Positions 1-5,834 are shown, counted from the first letter of the stretch. The stretch: DNA of 5,834 bases from Bacteroidota bacterium (GCA_947463975.1 CANHUW010000108.1:1-5834); one strand, 5' to 3'. Program-made: numbers and translations. The notes: generated by a model from the sequence alone, not told the origin.

Positions 1-1
1 A

Positions 2-40
2 CCAAAACTTTTGGCCCCTGAGCATGAATTGAGTTTATAA
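2..40 (+). CDS. possible 3' end of an unidentified upstream gene (partial)
   Basis: Reading from base 2, a frame stays open for 12 codons (PKLLAPEHELSL) and ends at a TAA at 38-40. It could be the C-terminus of a gene that begins before the window. The other two forward frames stop sooner (TGA at 19-21 and 28-30). Twelve codons are too few to recognise a family, and an open frame this short is expected by chance. On the minus strand an ATG at 25-23 also opens a frame running off the window edge, so the direction of the neighbour is not settled. Confidence 0.2.
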   Translation, partial: PKLLAPEHELSL

Positions 41-183
41 AAAATAGCGTAAAAACGACAAGGAGTGTGAATAGCTGTTTCATACAATTTAATTTATATC
101 ATAAGATATGGAATAAATAAAAAAATACAAATTATTTAAGTAGAATACAATAATATGGTTAAAAGCCAGACTTCCTTAAAAAC

Positions 184-209
184 TAGACAGTGTATTGATA
201 TACAGTCTA
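184..209. repeat. imperfect inverted repeat / hairpin upstream of the helicase gene
   Basis: Arms TAGAC-A-GTGTA (184-194) and TATAC-A-GTCTA (199-209) surround a TTGA loop. They give ten pairs, one of them G-U as RNA, with a single A/A mismatch at 189/204. A further outer pair, AGCCA (164-168) and TGGCT (214-218), could enclose it. The hairpin ends 40 bases before the helicase ATG. No T-run follows it, so it does not look like a normal intrinsic terminator. It could be an operator or a structured 5' leader of the helicase mRNA. The rest of 41-249 is AT-rich, with only a weak ATATC/GATAT dyad at 96-109 and no convincing promoter. Confidence 0.5.
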
Positions 210-249
210 AATATGGCTCAAATTTAAATTGTGTACCTTGCGGTCTATT

Positions 250-1530
250 ATGAGTACAAATTTTAAAGACCTAGGTTTGATTGAGCCCATCTTAATGGCA
301 TTATTCGAAGAAGGCTATACCAACCCCACTCCTATTCAAGAACAATCCATCCCTATTGTATTAGAGGGAAAAGATTTATTGGGATGTGCACAAACTGGAA
401 CAGGAAAAACAGCAGCTTTTACCCTACCTATTATACAATTACTATCTGCAAAACCTGTAGAGAAAAGAAAAAGAATCAAGAGCTTAATCGTTACGCCTAC
501 GCGTGAATTAGCCATTCAAATTGCAGAAAGTTTCAACGCTTATGGAAGACACACTCCATTAAATTGTACAGTGATTTTTGGTGGCGTTGGACAAGGGCCA
601 CAAGTAACTGCCTTAAAGAACGGCGTAGATGTAGTGATTGCAACACCAGGTCGCTTATTAGATTTAATGAATCAAGGTTATATCAGTTTAAGAGAAGTGG
701 AGATATTTGTATTGGATGAAGCGGATAGAATGCTGGATATGGGTTTTGTAAATGACGTGAGAAAATTATTAGCAGTACTTCCTAAAAAAAGACAGTCTTT
801 ATTTTTCTCTGCAACCATGCCTCCTGAAATTGTACAACTAGCCAATAGCATCTTGCATCATCCTGAAAAAGTAACGGTAACGCCTGTGTCATCTACCGTT
901 GAGATCATTGATCAAGCAGTTTATTTAGTAGATAAGGTTAACAAGAATGCTTTATTGGTAGAAGTATTAAAAAACCCTGCCATTAAAACAGCATTGGTAT
1001 TTACAAGAACCAAACATGGTGCAGACAAAGTAGTGCAATTATTGACTAAGAATACTATTATTGCAGAAGCCATTCATGGTAATAAATCCCAGAATGCTAG
1101 ACAAAGAGCATTGAGTAATTTTAAAGAACAAAGCACAAGAGTTTTAGTGGCCACTGATATCGCAGCAAGAGGAATTGATGTAGATGAATTAGCACATGTA
1201 ATCAATTTTGATATTCCAAATATACCTGAGACTTATGTGCATAGAATTGGAAGAACTGGAAGGGCTGGAGCAGCGGGTACGGCATTGTCTTTTTGTGATT
1301 TTGAAGAGAAAGCTTATTTAGCAGATATCGAAAAACTCATTGGAAAGAAAGTTCCTGTTATTGCAGAACACCCTTATCCTATGCAACAATTTCATGTGAA
1401 CAAGAGTTCCAAAGATGCTGGATGGGGAAAACCAAAGAACACCAGAGGTCGTGCAGCTCAACATGCTGGCGGATTTGGCGCAAAAGGGGGTCAAAAAAGA
1501 AGACATAGCAATTCGAAATCAGGTAGGTAG
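250..1530 (+). CDS. rhlE: DEAD-box ATP-dependent RNA helicase, RhlE type
   Basis: ATP-dependent RNA helicase of 426 residues that unwinds or remodels structured RNA in the cytoplasm; in this subfamily the usual roles are ribosome assembly, RNA decay and cold adaptation. All core motifs are present in order: Q motif GYTNPTPIQ (22-30) with the upstream aromatic F5, motif I AQTGTGKT (47-54), Ia PTRELA (83-88), GG (111-112), Ib TPGR (132-135), II DEAD (156-159), III SAT (187-189), IV LVFTRTK (249-255), V ATDIAARGID (301-310) and VI HRIGRTGR (331-338). The LDEADRMLDMGF and FTRTKHGA stretches are typical of RhlE rather than DbpA or SrmB. After about residue 385 there is a short Gly/Lys/Arg-rich tail, a usual RNA-binding extension. 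I chose the ATG at 250 (MSTNF...) because family members begin just before the F of the Q-motif region; an in-frame TTG at 229 would add seven unconserved residues. No Shine-Dalgarno sequence precedes it. The exact orthologue name is inferred from motif similarity. Confidence 0.93.
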   Translation: MSTNFKDLGLIEPILMALFEEGYTNPTPIQEQSIPIVLEGKDLLGCAQTGTGKTAAFTLPIIQLLSAKPVEKRKRIKSLIVTPTRELAIQIAESFNAYGRHTPLNCTVIFGGVGQGPQVTALKNGVDVVIATPGRLLDLMNQGYISLREVEIFVLDEADRMLDMGFVNDVRKLLAVLPKKRQSLFFSATMPPEIVQLANSILHHPEKVTVTPVSSTVEIIDQAVYLVDKVNKNALLVEVLKNPAIKTALVFTRTKHGADKVVQLLTKNTIIAEAIHGNKSQNARQRALSNFKEQSTRVLVATDIAARGIDVDELAHVINFDIPNIPETYVHRIGRTGRAGAAGTALSFCDFEEKAYLADIEKLIGKKVPVIAEHPYPMQQFHVNKSSKDAGWGKPKNTRGRAAQHAGGFGAKGGQKRRHSNSKSGR

Positions 1531-1542
1531 GCAGTATATTTG
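1512..1542 (+). promoter_or_regulatory. candidate Bacteroidota-type promoter for the DUF4954 gene
   Basis: TATATTTG at 1535-1542 matches the Bacteroidota -7 consensus TAnnTTTG exactly. TTC at 1512-1514, 20 bases upstream, is a two-of-three match to the -33 TTG. Transcription would start near 1549, leaving a leader of about 28 bases before the ATG at 1577. The upstream element lies inside the last helicase codons. The -7 box sits in a short dyad, AGGCA (1529-1533) with TGCCT (1541-1545), which might also act as a weak hairpin at the end of the helicase mRNA. The call rests on consensus matching alone. Confidence 0.45.
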
Positions 1543-1576
1543 CCTGAGCTATATTTAATTTTAGAACTACTTTGAT

Positions 1577-3790
1577 ATGAATCAAATTAAGAAAATCCCA
1601 GTTTCACAATTAGGTTATGGATTTATTCCAGAACCGCCAAAGGGAAAGAATGAATACTATTTAAGAGATCAGCAAAATAGAAGTGGCATTCAATACAGAA
1701 GCCTTACAGCCCTTGAAATTGAAATTCTTGTACGTAATGGGAATACTAGTGACGATTGGACAAAGATTTTAGTGTCTTCGAAATTCAACCCTGAACTAGT
1801 AAAAAACTGTGCATTTTTTGGATTAATTCGAATTGGCGAGCTAGAAAATAATTGTTTATGTTTTAGTGATTTAATTGTACCAGTGGGTATATATAATTCA
1901 ACCATCATAAGTTGTGATTTTGGCAATAATGTAGCTGTGCATAATGTGAATTATTTGTCTCATTATATTTTAGGCAACGAAGTAATTATCACTAATGTAA
2001 ACGAGATTGTAGCAACCAATCATTCTAAATTTGGAAACGGTATATTAAAAAAGGGTGAATCCAGTGATGTAAGAATTTGGATGGAACTTTGTAATGAAAA
2101 TACAGGCAGAAAAGTCTTGCCTTTTAATGGCATGACTGCGGGAGATGCTTATTTATGGACTAGAAATAGACATGATGATACCTTACAAAAGAAGTTTATC
2201 GAATTAACCGATAAGCGATACGATAATAAATTGGGGTATTATGGCAAGATTGGTGACAGAACAGTGATAAAGAATTGTAAAATCATCAAAGATGTTTGGA
2301 TTGGACCTGATGCGTATTTAAAAGGTGCTAATAAAATTAAAAATGTAACCATCAATTCAGATCCTAAAGCCAAAACACAAATTGGGGAAGGTTGTGAATT
2401 AGTCAATGGTATTATTGGATATGGCTGCAGAGTATTCTATGGTATTAAAGCAGTAAGATTTGTACTTTCTGACTATTCTCAATTAAAGTATGGCGCGAGA
2501 TTAATTAACTCCTATTTAGGAACCAATGCAACCATCTCTTGTTGTGAAGTATTGAACTCTTTAATTTTTCCCGCTCACGAACAACATCATAATAATTCTT
2601 TTTTATGCGCTGCATTAGTCATGGGACAATCCAATATTGCAGCAGGGGCAACTTTAGGATCTAACCACAATAGCAGGGGTGCAGACGGTGAAGTGATTAT
2701 GGGCAGAGGATTCTGGCCAGGATTATGTGTAAGCATAAAACATAATTCCATTTTTGCAAGTTTTGCTTTATTGAATAAAGGAGACTATGCATATGAATTA
2801 AATATTCCTCTACCCTTCTCTTTAATCAGCAATGATCCAAAAAATGATGAATTATTAATTATGCCAGGGTACTGGTTCTTATACAATTTCTATGCCCTTG
2901 CAAGAAATGCATGGAAGTATATTGATAGAGATAAAAGAATTGACAAGACGCCTATTTTTGAATACAATTATTTAGCTCCTGATTCGGTGAATGAATTAAT
3001 TCATTCTTTAGACATCTTAGCCAGTGCAGTAGCAAAAGCAGCGATTGCTAAAGATAAAAAACTACAACAAAACTCGGATAAAGCAATTATTGAGTTAGGA
3101 AAGAAGCTCTTGCACACAAAAACAAAGAAAGAAATTGAAAGTTTAGAAATTTTTGCAGAAGGATTTGAAAATAGTAAGCGAAAAACTAGAATGGTTAAGG
3201 TATATGATGCTTACCATATGTTTGAACAAATGATTTTGGTATACGGAATGGACGCATTAGTAAATGAATTAAGTACGAAGAAACATAAGTCGATCATTCT
3301 AGCAGTTAATAGCCTTAAGTCTGCTGCAAAAGACATGCAATGGACCAATGTAGGAGGTCAATTAATGCCAACTAAATCAGTAAATAGCCTATTGAATCAA
3401 ATTAAAAGCGATAGTATAACTGCTTGGGATGAAGTACACGAATTTTATCAAACAGCTTCTTCTAAATATCCTCAACAAAAAACAGCACATGCTTTAGCTG
3501 CTTTGGAATTCATCACCGGGAAAAAACTAGAAAGTTTTAAAACAAACACACTAGTAGATTTATTGGATAAGTATTTGACCATTAAGACTTCTATTACTGA
3601 TAGCATTTTATATACTAGATCTAAGGATTATAAAAATCCTTTTAGAAAAATGGTATACGAGAATGAAGAAGAAATGAATAAGGTCATTGGAAATATTGAT
3701 AACAATAGCTTTATTCTGGAGCAACAAGAAATGCTACATACATTAATGGCAACAATAGCAGATTTAAAAAAGCAATTAAAAACCAAATAA
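1577..3790 (+). CDS. DUF4954 family protein with hexapeptide (LbetaH-like) repeats, function unknown
   Basis: A 737-residue cytoplasmic-looking protein with no signal peptide or membrane segment. I recognise it as DUF4954 family from the block around residues 334-425: HEQHHN (334-339), GQSNIAAGATLGSNHNSR (ending at R367), GRGFWPGLC (376-384), and then the ELNIPLPFSLI and LARNAWK stretches. Residues about 114-155 and 223-365 have the loose hexapeptide periodicity (for example IGDRTVI, VWIGPDA, IGEGCEL, LGTNATI, AAGATLG) of left-handed beta-helix proteins, the fold of LpxA-like acyltransferases and sugar-nucleotide enzymes. From about residue 446 the chain looks largely helical and ends in a charged, coiled-coil-like tail (about 700-737). 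The conserved His/Asn cluster looks like an active site, but no reaction is established and none is claimed here. The ATG at 1577 has no Shine-Dalgarno sequence. The 46-bp gap to the helicase and the candidate promoter there suggest separate or mixed transcription. The 3' end overlaps the convergent beta-barrel gene by 15 bp. Confidence 0.85.
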   Translation: MNQIKKIPVSQLGYGFIPEPPKGKNEYYLRDQQNRSGIQYRSLTALEIEILVRNGNTSDDWTKILVSSKFNPELVKNCAFFGLIRIGELENNCLCFSDLIVPVGIYNSTIISCDFGNNVAVHNVNYLSHYILGNEVIITNVNEIVATNHSKFGNGILKKGESSDVRIWMELCNENTGRKVLPFNGMTAGDAYLWTRNRHDDTLQKKFIELTDKRYDNKLGYYGKIGDRTVIKNCKIIKDVWIGPDAYLKGANKIKNVTINSDPKAKTQIGEGCELVNGIIGYGCRVFYGIKAVRFVLSDYSQLKYGARLINSYLGTNATISCCEVLNSLIFPAHEQHHNNSFLCAALVMGQSNIAAGATLGSNHNSRGADGEVIMGRGFWPGLCVSIKHNSIFASFALLNKGDYAYELNIPLPFSLISNDPKNDELLIMPGYWFLYNFYALARNAWKYIDRDKRIDKTPIFEYNYLAPDSVNELIHSLDILASAVAKAAIAKDKKLQQNSDKAIIELGKKLLHTKTKKEIESLEIFAEGFENSKRKTRMVKVYDAYHMFEQMILVYGMDALVNELSTKKHKSIILAVNSLKSAAKDMQWTNVGGQLMPTKSVNSLLNQIKSDSITAWDEVHEFYQTASSKYPQQKTAHALAALEFITGKKLESFKTNTLVDLLDKYLTIKTSITDSILYTRSKDYKNPFRKMVYENEEEMNKVIGNIDNNSFILEQQEMLHTLMATIADLKKQLKTK

Positions 3791-3812
3791 GTTTAAGCTT
3801 ATTCCTAATTGC
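3766..3812 (-). terminator. candidate intrinsic terminator in the convergent gene overlap
   Basis: An outer stem GCAATTA (3772-3778) / TAATTGC (3806-3812) and an inner stem AATAAG (3786-3791) / CTTATT (3798-3803) enclose a 6-base loop, with an asymmetric internal loop of 7 and 2 bases. Read on the minus strand the hairpin is followed directly by six U residues (A-run at 3766-3771), as expected of an intrinsic terminator for the beta-barrel gene, whose stop codon lies in the outer stem. On the + strand no U-run follows, so termination of the DUF4954 transcript here is less clear. The stems are AT-rich, so the hairpin is only moderately stable. Confidence 0.5.
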
Positions 3813-4363
3813 CATTGTCTGGTTTTCCAATGTTGTTGTTCTTGCAATGCATTAATATCTTGCATACCTACGACATATCTGCCATATGCGGCGATATTAG
3901 AAAATTGAATTCTGGCACCACCTACAAATGCAAATTCACCAGATTTAAAAGCCATATTGGCTAATTCTTTACCATCTTTGGATTGATCCATCAAAATACT
4001 ATATTGAGGACCTGCTTCAATGACTAATTTATTGATAGGCCTTACTTGTAATAAAACAGGAAAAGATAAATAATTCAAATGATAGGTTTCAGGTTGTAAA
4101 TTGTTGTTACCCACTAAATCCATGAGTGTTGGATCTGCTTCTAATTTTGTTTGAGATAAAATCACTTCTGGCGCAATACTCATAAAATTTGTTAATCGGA
4201 TACTAGCTTGTGCGCCTATATGAAATGAAGCTTTTGTTCTATCCGCTACAACATTATTGACTTTAGTAAAATTTTGCCCAACCTTAATACCAAAATTTAC
4301 ATGTTCTTGCGCAAGACCTGCATAGGATAGAAATAAGGCAATAAAAAAAATATTCTTTTTCAT
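3776..4363 (-). CDS. small secreted outer-membrane beta-barrel protein (PorT-like / OMP_b-brl_2 type)
   Basis: A 195-residue protein predicted to insert in the outer membrane. Residues 1-18 form a classical signal peptide (MKKN, then a hydrophobic stretch IFFIALFLSYAG ending LA before QEH). The mature part alternates polar and hydrophobic residues in probable beta strands: NFGIKVGQNFTKV near the start, then SFHIGAQASIRL, MSIAPEVILSQTKL, YLSFPVLLQVRP, LVIEAGPQYSILM, FAFVGGARIQF and WQLGISLNLFGF. The chain ends in Phe, as expected for a BAM-assembled barrel. Size and the opening G-x-K-x-G-x-N-F pattern fit the Bacteroidota outer-membrane beta-barrel domain family, about eight strands. The specific function is unknown; members are often annotated as porin family or PorT family, which does not imply a role in type IX secretion. 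It lies 51 bp downstream of the metallophosphoesterase in the same direction, and its 3' end overlaps the DUF4954 gene. Confidence 0.85.
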   Translation of the reverse strand: MKKNIFFIALFLSYAGLAQEHVNFGIKVGQNFTKVNNVVADRTKASFHIGAQASIRLTNFMSIAPEVILSQTKLEADPTLMDLVGNNNLQPETYHLNYLSFPVLLQVRPINKLVIEAGPQYSILMDQSKDGKELANMAFKSGEFAFVGGARIQFSNIAAYGRYVVGMQDINALQEQQHWKTRQWQLGISLNLFGF

Positions 4364-4394
4364 AATGATATAGGAATGATTTAAGATTATAACG

Positions 4395-4409
4395 AAAAAA
4401 TAAAAAAAA
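4395..4409 (-). other. T8-A-T6 tract between the metallophosphoesterase and beta-barrel genes
   Basis: On the minus strand the 51-bp spacer begins, a few bases after the metallophosphoesterase stop codon, with eight T, one A and six T. A short inverted pair, ATAAC (4389-4393) and GTTAT (4411-4415), flanks it, but the 17-base loop makes it a poor hairpin. A TATAAT-like hexamer lies just downstream (4391-4386). The tract might weaken transcription after the first gene or help a promoter for the second. Neither role can be decided from sequence alone, and no good TAnnTTTG box is present. Confidence 0.3.
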
Positions 4410-4414
4410 TGTTA

Positions 4415-5650
4415 TTAGGCTAATTCAATAAGGGTAATCTCTGGCATAATACCTACTCTACCCGGATAACCCAAAAATCCAAAACCTCTATTTACATACA
4501 ATTGTTGATCTGCTTGTTGATATACACCAGCCCATTGCTTATACACCCATTGTACCGGACTCCATTTGAAATAAGGATTTTCTAATCCAAACTGCATGCC
4601 ATGTGTGTGACCAGATAACATTAAATCCACTTGTGGGAATTGTTTTTGCACTTGTGCTTCCCAATGGCTAGGATCATGACTCAATAAAATAATGGTTTCA
4701 TCAGGATCTACATGTTGCATAGCAACATCCATCTTGCCGTACTTAGGGAATCTTGCTTTAGCACCCCAGTTTTCAATGCCTACTATTCTAATACTTGCAT
4801 TGTCTTTTTCAATGGCAACATTTTCATTCATCAATAATTTCCATCCCATTTGCTCATGCACATTCGCTAAATCTCTTAAATTTTGTTGCTTGGCTTCTAC
4901 AGAATCCCATTGAACATAGTCGCCATAGTCATGATTTCCCAAAGTGCTATAAACGCCATTTTTTGCCTTAATTTGACTAAATACATCTATCCAATCATGC
5001 ATTTCTGCAGCACGATCATTGACTAAATCACCGGTGAATAATACTAGATCGGCATCCTGTTGATTGATTAATTGAATGCCTTTCAAAACCGCTTCTTTTT
5101 CTTTTAAACTTCCGCTATGGATATCGCTAATATGTATAATCTTATACCCCTTAAAAGCTTTGGGTAGATTTTTCAAAGTGATTTTTTGACGCACCAATTG
5201 GTAATTGTACTTATTTCCAAATCCATATAATAAAGAAAAGAACAAGCTAGAAGACAAGCCAACACCTAACCAACTTATAAATGTAGATCTTGGAATACCT
5301 TTATCGGTGTTTAAGAATTGGGCCCCAGTGGCAGTCGTTATTTTTCCGATGGTCCAAAAAGTTCCTCTTCTTGCATCATCCAATAAAAAGAACATCACCA
5401 TAGTCACTTGGGTCAACACCCAACCAATACTTACTGAAAAGATATATTGTCTAAAATAAGGGTTTTGTATAAAGGGGAAAAGCAAAAAACTACTTAAACT
5501 AATCGTACAAAGCGCCCAATAGACCACAAGAATGACGGACTTTATTTGGGAGGACGCTCCTTGAGTGATGATCTTCAATACATGAAAAATGTAAAAATCA
5601 ATGAGAATCAATATAGAGACAAAGAATAATAGGAAAACGGGACTACGCAT
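4415..5650 (-). CDS. membrane-anchored calcineurin-like metallophosphoesterase (YkuE/YaeI-like)
   Basis: A 411-residue integral membrane protein with a C-terminal metallophosphoesterase domain. The N-terminal part has four likely membrane segments at about 4-25, 37-60, 69-90 and 124-144. The catalytic domain begins near residue 168 and has the full dinuclear-metal set: D176-x-H178 in IIHISDIHSG, G207-D208 in FTGDLVND, G238-N239-H240-D241 in TLGNHDYG, H325 in LLSHDP, and G347-H348-T349-H350 in LSGHTHGMQ. Members hydrolyse phosphoester bonds, with Mn, Fe or similar metals usual in this fold. The substrate is unknown; YkuE/YaeI-like relatives are often placed at the envelope, with lipid-linked or nucleotide substrates suggested. 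Which side of the membrane the catalytic domain faces is not clear from the charges: loops one and three are the more positive, which would put the C-terminus outside. The ATG at 5650 leads straight into the first hydrophobic segment. The gene is divergent from parA and may be co-transcribed with the downstream beta-barrel gene. Confidence 0.9.
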   Translation of the reverse strand: MRSPVFLLFFVSILILIDFYIFHVLKIITQGASSQIKSVILVVYWALCTISLSSFLLFPFIQNPYFRQYIFSVSIGWVLTQVTMVMFFLLDDARRGTFWTIGKITTATGAQFLNTDKGIPRSTFISWLGVGLSSSLFFSLLYGFGNKYNYQLVRQKITLKNLPKAFKGYKIIHISDIHSGSLKEKEAVLKGIQLINQQDADLVLFTGDLVNDRAAEMHDWIDVFSQIKAKNGVYSTLGNHDYGDYVQWDSVEAKQQNLRDLANVHEQMGWKLLMNENVAIEKDNASIRIVGIENWGAKARFPKYGKMDVAMQHVDPDETIILLSHDPSHWEAQVQKQFPQVDLMLSGHTHGMQFGLENPYFKWSPVQWVYKQWAGVYQQADQQLYVNRGFGFLGYPGRVGIMPEITLIELA

Positions 5651-5667
5651 AGTAAGAATTAAGACCT

Positions 5668-5675
5668 CAAAATTA
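5668..5675 (-). promoter_or_regulatory. candidate -7 promoter element for the metallophosphoesterase gene
   Basis: On the minus strand 5675-5668 reads TAATTTTG, an exact match to TAnnTTTG. Transcription would start near 5661, about ten bases before the ATG, giving a very short leader. No good -33 TTG is present at the right distance. A small dyad, TTCTA (5677-5681) / TAGAA (5689-5693), lies directly upstream in the spacer between the promoter elements. Confidence 0.35.
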
Positions 5676-5690
5676 GTTCTAAAAGGCCTA

Positions 5691-5756
5691 GAATGGCTTA
5701 ATTTAATCCCAAAATGTTACCATTTATACCTTATTTTTGGCAGAAATTAAGGATTC
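5691..5756. repeat. segmented inverted repeat in the parA / metallophosphoesterase divergent spacer
   Basis: Three pairs of matching arms are nested in register: GAAT (5691-5694) with ATTC (5753-5756), CTTAATTT (5697-5704) with AAATTAAG (5744-5751), and CCAAAA (5709-5714) with TTTTGG (5735-5740). That is 18 paired positions, with interruptions of 2/1 and 4/3 bases and a 20-base centre. The right arm contains most of the candidate parA -7 box. It may be an operator controlling parA, or both divergent genes; as RNA it would be a long hairpin. The region is AT-rich, so chance accounts for some of the match. Confidence 0.5.
5732..5739 (+). promoter_or_regulatory. candidate -7 promoter element for parA
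   Basis: TATTTTTG matches the Bacteroidota -7 consensus TAnnTTTG exactly and is correctly placed, with an expected start near 5746 and a leader of about 18 bases. No clear -33 TTG is seen upstream. Within the predicted leader AAGGA (5749-5753) lies ten bases before the ATG and could act as a weak Shine-Dalgarno sequence, unusual for this group. Confidence 0.4.
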
Positions 5757-5763
5757 CAGTTTT

Positions 5764-5834
5764 ATGGCAAGAATTATAGGTATAGCAAATCAAAAAGGGG
5801 GTGTTGGAAAAACCACTTCTGCAATCAATATTGC
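5764..5834 (+). CDS. parA: ParA/Soj-family chromosome-partitioning ATPase (5' end only)
   Basis: Only the first 23 codons are in the window; the gene continues past base 5834. The N-terminus is a beta strand (ARIIGIAN) leading into the deviant Walker A motif KGGVGKTT at residues 11-18, with the signature lysine K11 and the nucleotide-binding K16. This is diagnostic of the ParA/MinD superfamily. The IANQKGGVGKTT form with a start almost directly before the first strand, and no N-terminal DNA-binding extension, is typical of chromosomal ParA (Soj), which binds DNA non-specifically as an ATP dimer and works with ParB at parS sites to segregate the origin region. A parB gene would be expected just downstream, outside the window. 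A related MinD-like or plasmid ParA cannot be fully excluded from so short a piece. Confidence 0.88.
   Translation, partial: MARIIGIANQKGGVGKTTSAINI

Noticed and set aside
2..14. Perfect short palindrome CCAAAA-C-TTTTGG
   Set aside because: It lies at the window edge, possibly within coding sequence, has only a one-base centre so cannot form a hairpin with all pairs, and has no context to support a role.
114..165. AT-rich run of A and T tracts before the helicase, considered as an origin or replication element
   Set aside because: No iterated sequence, DnaA box or other organised motif was seen; composition is like other spacers in this genome.
234..240. TACCTTG as a -7 promoter box for the helicase gene
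   Set aside because: It departs from TAnnTTTG, has no TTG at the proper distance upstream and would place the start almost on the ATG.
229..249. Upstream TTG start that would extend the helicase by seven residues
   Set aside because: The extra residues do not resemble the family, whose proteins start just before the Q-motif region; the ATG at 250 fits and TTG starts are rare.
1318..1585. Two minus-strand open frames over the helicase C-terminus
   Set aside because: They lie antisense to a well-conserved gene, encode no recognisable domain and look like shadows of its codon pattern.
1690..1926. Minus-strand open frame of 78 codons within the DUF4954 gene
   Set aside because: Antisense to a family-conserved coding region, with no recognisable protein features.
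4692..5459. Plus-strand open frames of 73 and 84 codons (4692-4913 and 5205-5459)
   Set aside because: Both are antisense to the metallophosphoesterase coding sequence, which has all its catalytic motifs, and neither has a plausible domain or start signal.

Overview
The window looks like an ordinary chromosomal stretch from an AT-rich member of the Bacteroidota, possibly Chitinophagaceae-like; that family-level guess is low confidence. Four things point there: a DUF4954-type protein with its characteristic conserved block, a small outer-membrane beta-barrel protein of the Bacteroidota PorT-like type, start codons mostly without Shine-Dalgarno sequences, and several matches to the Bacteroidota -7 promoter element TAnnTTTG. 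No insertion sequence, CRISPR array, tRNA, rRNA or phage gene was seen.

Layout: bases 1-249 are mostly non-coding, with perhaps the last codons of an unidentified upstream gene (2-40) and a well-formed imperfect hairpin (184-209). A RhlE-type DEAD-box RNA helicase follows on the + strand (250-1530). After 46 bp, with a plausible promoter of its own, comes a 737-residue DUF4954-family protein (1577-3790) with hexapeptide-like repeats and no known function. It runs tail-to-tail into a minus-strand gene, overlapping by 15 bp. That minus-strand pair is a four-TM membrane-anchored calcineurin-like metallophosphoesterase (4415-5650) followed 51 bp downstream by the secreted beta-barrel protein (3776-4363); the two may be co-transcribed. 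A two-tier hairpin with a U-run overlaps the gene ends at 3766-3812 and is a good candidate terminator for the minus-strand pair. The metallophosphoesterase is divergent from a ParA-type ATPase gene that starts at 5764 and leaves the window after 23 codons. The 113-bp divergent spacer has a -7 box facing each way and a long segmented inverted repeat (5691-5756) that contains the parA -7 box.

The genes do not form an obvious pathway: RNA remodelling, an uncharacterised LbetaH-like protein, envelope proteins and chromosome partitioning sit next to each other. I see no evidence for a new defence, mobile or biosynthetic system. The points most worth a second look are the DUF4954 protein, the dyad in the parA/metallophosphoesterase spacer, the hairpin upstream of the helicase and the overlapping convergent terminator.
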